A stretch of DNA of 41,075 bases from a virus. The stretch spans positions 1-41,075 of IMG/VR virus record IMGVR_UViG_3300037325_000185; one strand, given 5' to 3'. Below the pieces are notes generated by a model. It was given only the letters and a program-made list of their open reading frames with translations. It searched no databases and was not told where the DNA came from. How positions within the stretch are numbered: the stretch's first letter is position 1; every line of letters begins with the position of its first letter. The position numbers were made by a program, and so were the translations under genes. Shown here piece by piece: positions 18,262 through 25,939 of the stretch.

Positions 18262-18383
18262 TAAAACCTCGCACAATGTAATATCTAAGGAGTTTTCGTT
18301 ACAAGAAAATTTTTTCTAACTTGGGTATCTTGTTAATCCATCTCGAGTAAAAGGTGGTCTTCTACTAATTAAAGAATAAAAAA
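18262..18383 (+). other. 122-bp gap with a repeated 16-mer
   Basis: No gene found. It contains CCATCTCGAGTAAAAG (starts near 18337), which recurs exactly at the 3' end of the 18602-19078 gene (near 19046). It may be a remnant of a duplicated gene end or a binding site. Confidence 0.35.
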
Positions 18384-18563
18384 ATGCTAACACTAATCGA
18401 ATTAATTATTACATTTATAGCAATGATATTTATATTATTACTTCCCTTAGCTTGGATTACTCATGTTATATTTTGCTTAGGTACAGGAGCTTGGGGATTT
18501 TTAGTCGCTGGAGCAATATTCTTTCCAATAGGAATAATACATTGATTTATAATCTGGTTTTAA
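18384..18563 (+). CDS. Small two-helix membrane protein (59 aa)
   Basis: MLTLIELIITFIAMIFILLL forms a first membrane helix, then a short loop and a second hydrophobic segment (GAWGFLVAGAIFFPIGIIHG). Almost no charge. Could be a holin-like or envelope-modifying protein, but its place in the early operon argues against the main holin. Confidence 0.55.
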
Positions 18564-18566
18564 AAT

Positions 18567-18623
18567 ATGCTCAAATACCTTATAGATAATAACCTAATAA
18601 AATGAGACAAACATTATACATAG
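18567..18623 (+). CDS. Tiny frame (18 aa) between coupled genes
   Basis: MLKYLIDNNLIKGDKHYT, starting 3 nt after the preceding stop and overlapping the next start. Possibly a coupling peptide that carries ribosomes to the 18602 start; could equally be chance. Confidence 0.25.
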
Positions 18624-19078
18624 ACGAACTTGATAACGAAGATTACCAGAAATATTTAGACAAGCTAGATTCCTTAAATTATGACGATCCTCTTGATATT
18701 ATAATAAATACTGATTGAGGGCAGGATTATTTAAGAGAAATATTAGTAAAAAGGATTAGAAAATTTAAAGTCTATAACATAGAAGCATACTCTGCTTTTA
18801 GTAATTGAACATATTTAATTGATGTACTCTATAAAGAGGCTAATAGTGTAGATATATGTCTACAGGGTCAATATATGTTTCATATAGGAGCATTTACTGT
18901 AAATATATGAGATTGATGAACATCAAGATGACAATATCAGAAATACAAAAGAGACATTCAAGAAACTATTATTCCTTATATGTATTCTATATTTAATAAA
19001 AAAGAAAGGAATAGTTACTTAAACTGAGAAGATGTTTATATAATGCCATCTCGAGTAAAAGCTTACTACTGAAAATAA
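18602..19078 (+). CDS. ClpP/S14-like protein, possibly a divergent peptidase
   Basis: 158 residues. DPLDIIINTDGGQDYLREIL matches the 'I-x-I-N-S-x-G-G' loop of ClpP/SppA-type serine peptidases. It is followed by EAYSAFSNGTYLIDVL, where Ser would be the nucleophile in an 'A-x-S' context, and MFHIGAF, where His would be the second residue. A charged helical end follows. It is shorter than ClpP (~200 residues) and sits in the early operon, away from the capsid genes, so it is unlikely to be the prohead protease. Fold assignment is moderate, activity uncertain. Confidence 0.45.
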
Positions 19079-19081
19079 ACC

Positions 19082-20308
19082 ATGCTAAAACTGAGAGAAT
19101 ATCAAGAGACTATATCAACAAATGCTTCAATTCTACTTCAGGAACACTGAGTAGTTATGATAGCTATGCAGGTAAGGACATGAAAAACATTTACAGCTCT
19201 GGAGACTATCAGGAAGTTTTGATCTAAGAATGTTCTCTTTTTAACAAAGAAGAAAGCTATATCATCAATAGAGGATGATTATGCACATTACCAAGATTTC
19301 TTTGATATGACGACTATAAACTATGAATCTATTCACAAGGTAGAGTGAATATTTGATATAATCGTACTGGATGAATCTCATACTCTATGAACTTTTCCAA
19401 AACCTAGTAACAAAACTAAGATAGTAAAGAGACTATATGGGAAACTCCCTATGGTCTTATTATCATGAACTCCAAGTCCAGAGTCTTACAGTCAGTTGTT
19501 CCATCAGTTTCACATTAAGCAGAGTAATATTTGGGCAAAGTATACTAATTTCTATTCTTGGTGTAGGGCAGGATATGTTAAAATAAAGCAGATTAGAACT
19601 TCATACGGATTCTCTAACTGTTATAAGTCAGCAAGCTACGACATGATAATGGCAGATGTAGGACATCTTATACTTACTTATACTCAGCAGGAGGCATGAT
19701 TTACTACTAAGGTAAATGAGACGATTCTAAGGGTACCTATGAGAGATATTACATATCGCTTAGTTAAGCGACTTAAAACAGATAAGGTAATAGAATCCTG
19801 AGATAAGGTAATACTTGCTGATACTATGGTAAAAGAAAAACAGAAGATACACCAACTTTATAGCTGAACGATTAAGTTTGAAAACTGAGAGACTATGGTT
19901 TTGGATAAATCTAAAGGGCTGTTTATAAAGGAAAGATTCAAGGATCAGAAAATAGCTATCTTCTATATATTTAAAGCAGAAAAAGAACTTCTAAAGACCG
20001 TATTTGGGGATAAAATAACTGACAATTTAGACGAGTTTAATAGTACAGATAAGAATATCATGCTACAAGTAGTCTCAGGTCGTGAATGAATAAGTCTCAA
20101 GGCAGCTGATAGTTTAGTGTTTTTTAATATAGCGTTCTCTGCCCTCAGTTACTGGCAAGCAAGAGATAGACTCTCTACTATGGATAGACTAGAGAATGAT
20201 GTCTACTGGATATTCTCAGAGTGATGATTAGAATGAGATATATACGAGGCTGTACAGAATAAGAAAGATTTTACTACTAAAATGTATAGAAAGAATGTGA
20301 ATAAATAG
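19082..20308 (+). CDS. SF2 DEAD/SNF2-like DNA helicase
   Basis: 408 residues. Q-motif-like start (LREYQETI), Walker A MQVRTGKT at 29-36, Walker B as VLDESH at 95-100, motif III LLSGTPSP at 126-133. Near the C-terminus, LQVVSGREGISLKAADSLVF and WQARDRLS form motifs V and VI. The layout matches compact phage helicases of the SNF2/RecG-like superfamily that follow a replication primase. It probably remodels replication or recombination forks. Directly followed by a VRR-NUC nuclease, a common pair in phages. Several Gly come from TGA. Confidence 0.85.
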
Positions 20309-20314
20309 TAATCA

Positions 20315-20620
20315 ATGCTAGAATCATTTCACCAGAATAAGATCACGAAGTTTTTAGAGAGTAGGAGCTTCTTTGTTACAAAACTTATAAGAACTAATAG
20401 AAATGGGGTACCTGACCTAATAGCCACGAAAGGAACATTTACTGTATGGATAGAAGTAAAGAAGCCCTGAGGTGAAGTATCAAAACTTCAGAGTTATACT
20501 CATAGGCAACTTAGGAAAAACTGATGAATAGTAATAATTCCTTACTGATACGATGACTTTCTGAAACTGTTTCAAAGTAGCATATTACCGAATATACCAC
20601 AAGACAAGGTGGAAGACTAA
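20315..20620 (+). CDS. VRR-NUC domain nuclease
   Basis: 101 residues. NRNGVPDLIATKG, then VWIEVKKPGGEVSKLQSYTH and a Q/R-L segment followed by GGIVIIPYGYDDF, are the standard VRR-NUC motifs: the G-x-P-D loop, the catalytic E-V-K and the Q-x-x-x helix. The family contains stand-alone structure-specific or Holliday-junction-type nucleases. The Gly after K-K-P and both Gly of K-N-G-G come from TGA. It follows the SF2 helicase by 6 nt. Confidence 0.85.
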
Positions 20621-20756
20621 AGCTATTTTATTGCCAAGAATATTAAATGAGAAATACTTCTTTAATAGATCAGATAAGTTATATATAAAATGAGAAAATT
20701 TTAATGGGAAAGACATAAAATACATAAAAATGAACAAAAGTATAAAAAAGTGATAA
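20553..20756 (+). CDS. Small basic protein overlapping the nuclease gene (67 aa)
   Basis: ATG at 20553 lies inside the 3' end of the nuclease frame. The protein MTFGNCFKVAYYRIYHKTRW continues with KTKAILLPRILNEKYFFNRS and ends ...KKG with TGA TAA. Basic, probably a small beta fold. The overlap suggests translational coupling. It is only visible with TGA as Gly. Function unknown. Confidence 0.5.
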
Positions 20757-20762
20757 TAAGTG

Positions 20763-20791
20763 TTGCTTTTTTTATATAAAAAGAGTATAAT
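20763..20791 (+). promoter_or_regulatory. Strong sigma70-type promoter of the SSB-like gene
   Basis: TTGCTT (20763-20768), exactly 17 nt, TATAAT (20786-20791). It starts 7 nt after the preceding stop. Its position shows that the ATGs at 20772 and 20790 lie in or before the transcript start, so translation should begin at 20839. Confidence 0.8.
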
Positions 20792-20838
20792 GGTTTTAGA
20801 AGTTAATACTTCTTCTTATTTTTTAACTTATAGAAATA

Positions 20839-21476
20839 TGAGTGAGTTTGGTACACCAGTGAGTTCGGATAATGCAACATACTTTTCTATAGGAGGAGGT
20901 AACATAGTCCTTCCAGCAGAAGACGAAGCAGAAGGAGCTAAGTTACGAACATGGGACAGACCAGATGGAACACAAGGTTCTAAATGGGAATACAGAGAAA
21001 AAGATGTTACTGGTATGATTACGGGGCTTGATTTTATAGAAGGTAAGTATGGAGATAATCTTTCTATAAGTATTACAAATTCTAATATGGATTTAGCTAA
21101 GTTACAATTATCAGTAGAGTCTGATTACTTTAAATCATTTGCTAGCGTTCTTAAGAATATTCTTCTTACAGAAGAAGTAGTATTTAATGCTTATGACTTT
21201 ACAGCAGAGGATGGGAAAAGAAGAAGGGGGCTTTCATTGAAACAAGATGGTAAGAAAGTACAATCTTTTTATTATGACGCTGATAAAAAAGTATCTATGA
21301 ATGGTATGCCGTCAGTTGACAAGAAGACAGCTAAAGACTATGACAAAGATGATTGGAAAGTATTCTATATGAGCGTTAAGAAATTTCTCAAGAAAGAAGT
21401 TAAGTCAGTAGAGATTCCAGACTTTGGATTAGGCAAAGCATTATCGGTTGATGCAGTAGAGGACATATTTTCATAA
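20839..21476 (+). CDS. Single-stranded DNA-binding-like protein
   Basis: 212 residues from MSEFGTPVSSDNATYFSIGG. Central part (EYREKDVTGMITGLDFIEGK, then SISITNSNMDLAKLQLSVES) looks like an OB-type beta barrel, and the C-terminus SVDAVEDIFS is acidic with a terminal hydrophobic pair, like SSB tails that recruit partners. Similar uncharacterised proteins accompany exonucleases in many phages. An annealing protein is the alternative. All 17 glycines use GGN; none is TGA, unlike the neighbours. It has its own promoter, consistent with very high expression. Start chosen because the promoter's -10 box covers the upstream ATG. Confidence 0.65.
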
Positions 21477-21493
21477 GATAACGCATTTTAAAA

Positions 21494-21601
21494 ATGACTA
21501 ATACTTGAATAGATGAAAATGGATTTTATCCATTAGATACAAACCAGCCTTTATGATATGATAATACAGAACTATTATGAGAAGATATTACAAAAACTTA
21601 G
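21494..21601 (+). CDS. Tiny hypothetical protein (35 aa)
   Basis: MTNTGIDENGFYPLDTNQPL, then GYDNTELLGEDITKT, with three TGA codons as Gly. Acidic. Overlaps the exonuclease start by 25 bp in another frame. Small, but its Gly-TGA usage matches real genes here. Confidence 0.4.
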
Positions 21602-22449
21602 AGCAAAGAAGTCCAGAGTGGTTTAAGGTAAGAGCTTGAGTTGCATCATGAACTATGATGAAACAGCTCACCTCATCATGAGCTACTCTGAAAGGGTGTC
21701 AGTATAAGGTTCTAGCAGGAAAGCATATAGATGACTGATACCTATCTAAAGATATAGAATTTAAGGATACGTTCTTAGAACAAAAGATTCGTAATGGTAT
21801 AGAATTATCAGCGAAAGACGCAGCAAATCGAGGTATTGAGTTAGAACTATACGCTACAAGACAATATGAAATAGAGACTAAAAACAAAGTCACTGAGATG
21901 TGATTCGTAAAACTTGATAATTATATAGGGTGTTCACCAGATGGGCTTGTAAAGAAATGAAATAAATACATATGAGCTATAGAGATTAAGAGTTTGCTTG
22001 GTCAGAATTACCTGAAGCTTCTAAATGATTGATTTATGAAGTCAGATCATAAGCCACAGATTATTAATTACTTTATATGTATTCCTTCAATAGAATGGAT
22101 TGATTGTATCTCGTTTCATCCAGGAGCTTCTCTTAAGATAGGGGGCTTCCACATAGAAAGGATACTCAGGGTTGATATACTCGATGATATAATTAAGCAA
22201 TCAGAAAAAATATCTATATACAAGAAAACTTTGGATTCCTTAGAGGAGGACTTACTCTCTAAAATACAAGAAAAAAAGATGGTTAATATATGAGAAGACA
22301 CTCCGTACAGCGTAAAACAGGCGGCAATGTTTATGTGAGTATCTGACCAGACAATTAGAGCATGGTGTAAGTCTTGAAAACTTCAGTATTCCAAGGATTC
22401 ATCCTACAAGATCATAGGATTAAATATTTTAAAATTAATATATAAATAG
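21577..22449 (+). CDS. YqaJ/lambda-type exonuclease with C-terminal helix-turn-helix
   Basis: 290 residues. The PD-(D/E)XK exonuclease motifs are in order: QRSPEWFKVRAGVASGT (10-26), NRGIELE (84-90, the E in the R-G-x-E motif), CSPDGL (119-124) and IEIKS (135-139). The family digests double-stranded ends to give 3' overhangs for annealing or recombination. After residue ~235 a separate domain, YSVKQAAMFMGVSDQTIRAW followed by CKSGKLQYS, is a MerR/excisionase-type DNA-binding HTH. Such an end is unusual for lambda exonuclease homologues. About 11 of 22 Gly codons are TGA. It is followed immediately (overlap TAGATG) by another small HTH protein. Partner is probably the SSB-like protein upstream. 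Confidence 0.82.
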
Positions 22450-22632
22450 ATGAACATTGAAAATCATCTAACTTATACTATAGACGACTTAGTCATAATA
22501 CTAAAGTTAGGGAAGAGAACATTACAAAAAAAGATAACAAGATGAGACATTAAGGCTAAAAATGTTGGCACTAATATTAGGGCAGTATATAGAGTCTTAT
22601 GAAAAGATATTTTAGATTACTTAAACAAATAA
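22450..22632 (+). CDS. Small excisionase-like DNA-binding protein (60 aa)
   Basis: MNIENHLTYTIDDLVIILKL continues with GKRTLQKKITRGDIKAKNVG and RVLGKDILDYLNK, the layout of helix-turn-helix 'HTH_17/excisionase' proteins (turn in the first third, basic wing, closing helix). Start overlaps the previous stop by one base. The HTH at the end of the exonuclease has a similar layout, so the two may bind the same site. Confidence 0.6.
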
Positions 22633-22635
22633 ATT

Positions 22636-22701
22636 ATGTTTATTATAGTATTATTTTTAGCAGTTATTATTATAACCCTTCTATTATTTTATGAAGAATA
22701 A
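22636..22701 (+). CDS. Tiny membrane peptide (21 aa)
   Basis: MFIIVLFLAVIIITLLLFYE is a single hydrophobic helix. It lies 3 nt after the preceding stop. Short, but composition is not random for this DNA. Confidence 0.35.
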   Translation: MFIIVLFLAVIIITLLLFYEE

Positions 22702-22749
22702 TGGTATAAAAATAATCAAGATTATATTTTAAACATTAATTAAGCTATC

Positions 22750-22917
22750 GTGCAAATTTTCTATATATTACTAGGACATATTTTTCTTTACGCAGTAGGT
22801 TTATTTCTTGTTATACAGAACAATACAAAATGAAGTGAGAGAAGTTTATACGAGAAAATTGTTACAATATACGCCATTACTATCCTTATATTATCTATAT
22901 ATGGAGCAATATATTAA
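22750..22917 (+). CDS. Small two-helix membrane protein (55 aa, GTG start)
   Basis: Two membrane segments (IFYILLGHIFLYAVGLFLVI and IVTIYAITILILSIYGAIY) joined by a basic loop. No ATG fits, so the GTG at 22750 is taken. Resembles class II holins in topology. Because the lysozyme lies 0.7 kb downstream on the same strand, a lysis role is possible. Confidence 0.5.
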
Positions 22918-22935
22918 TAAATTAAATAACCTATT

Positions 22936-23241
22936 ATGAAGATATTTATTGGGGATTATGAACTAGAAAAAGATAGAAATGGGTACATACTTACAATATA
23001 TGGTATATCAAATAAAGGAATAAACGAATGATCTAGGGTACAAAAAGACCAAGTATACCCAAGCTCACTTATTGCTGCTATACAATACATAAGACAAAAG
23101 AAGCTTGATAGAGAACTTAATGTTAGCCTGTGAGAAGCATTAGAAGAAATAGAAAGAATAGATAAGCAATTTATAACAGAGCTTACAGAAGCTTTTAGAG
23201 GTATTAATATGGATGAGTTTTTAGATACTAAAACTAAATAA
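22936..23241 (+). CDS. Hypothetical 101-aa protein
   Basis: MKIFIGDYELEKDRNGYILT, a beta-rich first third, then a helical, acidic remainder. Two TGA codons as Gly. Similar small proteins (beta hairpin followed by SLIAAIQYI-like helix) occur in phages without known function. Its TAA shares bases with the ATG at 23241 in the next frame. Confidence 0.6.
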
Positions 23242-23285
23242 TGATTTTCTTTAAACAACCACTTTATAAAAATAAATATAAAAAC

Positions 23286-23606
23286 ATGAAAAAAACAATA
23301 CTATTATCAGTAATACTTATTCTTACAATTATAGGATATACAGTACATGCAACTAATGAGAGAGAAAAGACTGAGGAACTTAAACAAAAACTAGAGGTAG
23401 CATTACAGCCTACACCATTTGAAGAACTACAAATAGAGCTTGCTCATAATAGAACTCAGAGAGCTGAAATGGAAAAGCAAAAAGAATCTATTTATCTTGA
23501 AGCAAGAGGTAAAATGGATGCAATAGAAGATAGAAAACAAGTACTATGAGAGAGAGCTGATGATATTAAAAATGAGATGGAGAATATCTTGGGTTTAGAT
23601 TGGTAG
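23286..23606 (+). CDS. Exported coiled-coil protein (106 aa)
   Basis: MKKTILLSVILILTIIGYTV is a textbook signal peptide, probably cleaved after VHA. The mature part is a long charged coiled coil (EELKQKLEVALQP and AEMEKQKESIYLEARGK). Start chosen at 23286 because the upstream ATG at 23241 would add a 15-residue basic tail before the signal. It lies just before the lysozyme gene, overlapping it by 7 bp, so a lysis accessory role such as a spanin is likely but not shown. Confidence 0.6.
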
Positions 23607-24109
23607 AAGAAACTACTAAAAATCACATTGTATATAATACAGAGGAAAGTATACAATGAGAAGCTGTATTGCATAAAAAGGAGGAAGTATTATACAAAGA
23701 AATAACTATAGAGTTTGATATACTTTGAGATAATAAACATAAAGCATTATATGCTTATGGTTATGCAAGAGATAAATGACTTACTTATGACCAGTGATTA
23801 AGATTAGTTGCTCAGATACATAGAGAGAATGGAACTTGGAATGAAACTAGGAGATGAGATGCAGGGTGTTCTGTATGACTTACACAATGGAACGAGTGTG
23901 CAAGATGACCTGTACCACATAAAGATTGGGAAGGACAGATCAGAATACTTATAGATGCAGTATATCTAGATTATATAAAGCTATGAGACTTTATTCAGGC
24001 ACAAGTAGCTTGGAACTCTCCTAAAGTAAGAACTGGAGAATGGAATTATACAAAGACTAAATATTTCGGTCATATAACAGATACTTATTCAATACTTTTT
24101 AATAAATAA
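23600..24109 (+). CDS. Lysozyme / lytic transglycosylase-like endolysin
   Basis: 169 residues. VAQIHRENGTWN with Glu76 as candidate catalytic residue, followed by GDAGCSVGLTQWN (86-98), matches the lysozyme/SLT fold ('E-S/N-G ... G-D-x-G-x-S-x-G-L-x-Q-W'). Gly86 and Gly93 are TGA-coded. No ATG exists in frame after the upstream TAA; the TTG at 23600, overlapping the stop of the exported coiled-coil gene, is taken as start. No signal peptide. It should cleave peptidoglycan during release. Confidence 0.75.
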
Positions 24110-24111
24110 AT

Positions 24112-24666
24112 ATGATAATTGAACACGAAATAAAACGAGAAGGAAAAAAGCTTTCTTGACCTATTACAAATGTAATATTTGCAGAGTGAGAAGAGAGAGG
24201 GGATAGTAAAGAATGCTATTCAAAAGATAGGAAGTTTTATATGGAAAGTTGTAACTCTCCCGAATTATTAGATGGGCATATATATGTGTTGTGAAGTGAC
24301 GAAGCACAAGATACTCGTACAGTGGAATATACTTACAATACAGAAGAAGAAGCTATACAAGCTCTTGCATATATAAATGAATTTACAAAACAAGAGGATG
24401 AGTATGTAAGGGGAGAAGTGGTAGAGGTGACAGATGGGGGAGGTGACGATTGGAAAAAAAGAATATACTTATCTACTATTGAATGAACAAAACTTCCCTA
24501 TATTGTGGTTTCTTTGTATGATGAAGATGAGTATAATAATTGAGAAAAGTTTTCCACTATATCTTATAAAAAAATAAGAAAACTATCTACTATTACAATG
24601 ACTTACAACTGACAAGAGGTGGAAGTTAAAAAAGAGGTAGCAAAAGAATTATGATTTAAAATATAG
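24112..24666 (+). CDS. Hypothetical 184-aa protein, last rightward gene
   Basis: MIIEHEIKREGKKLSGPITN opens an acidic, beta-rich protein with repeated Tyr and Glu. A central DGGGDDW turn is encoded mainly with GGN, and six TGA codons supply other Gly. It ends just before the first of three short promoter-terminator units. No family recognised. Confidence 0.6.
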
Positions 24667-24679
24667 AGTTGATATTTTT

Positions 24680-24707
24680 TTGCATTTTATAAGTAAATAA
24701 GCATAAT
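24680..24707 (+). promoter_or_regulatory. Promoter of short RNA 1
   Basis: TTGCAT (24680-24685), 16 nt, CATAAT (24702-24707). The -10 box lies inside a 7-bp palindrome with a 3-base loop (24700-24716: AGCATAA ... TTATGCT), which could be an operator. Confidence 0.5.
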
Positions 24708-24713
24708 TGTTAT

Positions 24714-24826
24714 GCTCCAAAATAATTTAATATTACTCAGAGTAAAAATAATGGATGGTATAAATTGGTTCTTCCCTACCAAGAGTTTATATCCTAATAG
24801 AACAGATTAAGTCTGTTTTTTTTTTT
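24714..24826 (+). ncRNA. Putative short phage RNA 1 (~113 nt)
   Basis: Bounded by the promoter at 24680 and the terminator at 24801. A small internal hairpin (TTGG ... CCAA around 24764-24781) is possible. No translation start with a meaningful frame. Existence is inferred from signals alone. Confidence 0.4.
24801..24826 (+). terminator. Intrinsic terminator of RNA 1
   Basis: AACAGA, five-base loop, TCTGTT, then a run of eleven T (24816-24826). It may also end the preceding operon. Confidence 0.75.
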
Positions 24827-24852
24827 GCATTTAAAACAATTACTTATATACT
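24825..24852 (+). promoter_or_regulatory. Promoter of short RNA 2
   Basis: TTGCAT (24825-24830), 16 nt, TATACT (24847-24852). Starts within the T-tract of the preceding terminator. Confidence 0.5.
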
Positions 24853-24858
24853 AGGTTT

Positions 24859-24915
24859 CTCAGCACTTTGTCCGTAATGAGATAAAAAAAACTAGATTCG
24901 TTCTAGTTTTTTTTT
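24859..24915 (+). ncRNA. Putative short phage RNA 2 (~55 nt)
   Basis: Predicted start ~7 nt after the -10 box, ending at the terminator 24884-24915. About half its length is the terminator stem, leaving ~25 nt of free 5' sequence, a size typical of antisense or decoy RNAs. Confidence 0.42.
24884..24915 (+). terminator. Intrinsic terminator of RNA 2
   Basis: A-rich left arm ending ACTAGA, loop TTCGT, right arm TCTAGT followed by nine more T. Strong. Confidence 0.8.
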
Positions 24916-24941
24916 GCATTAAATTATTGTCTACGTATAAT
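24914..24941 (+). promoter_or_regulatory. Promoter of short RNA 3
   Basis: TTGCAT (24914-24919), 16 nt, TATAAT (24936-24941), the best of the three. Again fused to the preceding T-tract. Confidence 0.55.
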
Positions 24942-24947
24942 AAAAAC

Positions 24948-24997
24948 GTGTTGATCCCATTGCAAAGTAAAACCCCAAGCGTTAACTTGGGGTTTTA
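24948..24997 (+). ncRNA. Putative short phage RNA 3 (~50 nt)
   Basis: From ~24948 to the hairpin at 24968-24997; about 20 nt of single-stranded 5' end (CGTGTTGATCCCATTGCA) before the stem. Signals only. Confidence 0.42.
24968..24997. terminator. Bidirectional intrinsic terminator
   Basis: Twelve base pairs (TAAAACCCCAAG with CTTGGGGTTTTA), loop of six. It ends RNA 3 on the plus strand and, on the minus strand, the late operon whose last stop is at 25008. Confidence 0.85.
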
Positions 24998-25007
24998 TGA
25001 TTATTTA

Positions 25008-25184
25008 TTACAAGTACATAGAGAGTACTCTATCTAAGTCTCATAGAGTAGTATCTTTGACTTTCTGTACATCTTCTGGAAGAGAATTGACACGAGCTAG
25101 TATTCTTGCTCACTCAGGGAGTAAATCTTCTCTTTCTCCATCATATATAACTCCTTTCTGATTATTTCTTTCGTATATTAGCAT
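25008..25184 (-). CDS. Small acidic protein (58 aa), end of late block
   Basis: MLIYERNNQKGVIYDGERED followed by LLPEGARILARVNSLPEDVQ. Starts within the last codons of the methyltransferase gene (overlap 7 bp). Two TGA codons as Gly. No domain recognised. Confidence 0.6.
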
Positions 25185-25864
25185 ATTCTTTCTTTAGCAA
25201 TATTAAAATAAGTTTCATTTAGTTCAATACCTATAAATTCTCTGCCTAAATTTTTACAAGCAACTCCTGTAGTTCAGCTTCACATAAACGGATCAAATAC
25301 TACTCCTCATGGAGGACAACTATTTCTTATAGTTTTTTCTATAAATTCTAATGGCTTGATAGTAGGGTGATTCCATAATTTTTTATCTTTATGATTTATA
25401 AGTCATAAATATACTGTTTTAGCATCATCGTAGTTTTGAGGCTTATTATATGCTCAAGCTTTTTTAAAATAGAGACAATACTCGTTATCCGTAAGATATT
25501 TATTATTATAACTTGGTATAGCATTTTTTTTATTCCAAATAAGAATATCGAATAAGCAATTTCTTTTTATAACAAAATAATCCATGTACATAGGGATTTG
25601 TTTTTTATTACACCATATGTATATATTTGTTTTGTCTTGCAACTTCTCAGCTTTTTTTATAAATGAATAAAAATCATATCCATTATCTAGCCCTGCATTA
25701 GCAACTTGGATAGTAGAGTTTTTAAATTTTTTTATTGTGTTTATACTTCAACCTCAATTTTTGACACTTACATCGTATGGTGGATCTATTTGTATTAAAT
25801 CCACTTTTACATCTTGAGCAATTAGCCTATCCATTTCTTCCAAGCAGTCTCAGTTTATTAACAT
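25178..25864 (-). CDS. DNA N4-cytosine/N6-adenine methyltransferase
   Basis: 228 residues. Catalytic motif IV QIDPPYDV is near residue 29 and AdoMet motif I, VFDPFMGSGTTGVA, near residue 200, i.e. the beta-class order with a KPLEFIEKTI segment in front. Two of the invariant glycines of motif I are TGA codons (25280-25282 and 25274-25276), the clearest single proof of the recoding. It probably protects phage DNA; no companion endonuclease is present. Placed at the end of the late block. Confidence 0.88.
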
Positions 25865-25939
25865 AGTATAATGTTATCGAATAATTCATTGTTTATAAGC
25901 TTCTCTTCCTTCTTTTCTCCAGAACTCTAAAAAGAGCAA

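Larger units (their letters stand above)
24667..25007. other. Convergent intergenic region with three promoter-RNA-terminator units
   Basis: No coding frame. Here the rightward operon meets the end of the leftward late block. Three plus-strand promoters (24680, 24825, 24914) each precede an intrinsic terminator within 50-110 nt. The T-tract of one terminator leads straight into the TTGCAT -35 box of the next. Confidence 0.6.

Noticed and set aside
20760-20838. Upstream start giving a 238-aa SSB-like protein
   Set aside because: The added residues overlap a near-consensus promoter (-10 at 20786-20791), so they cannot be in the transcript from it; ATG at 20839 is used.
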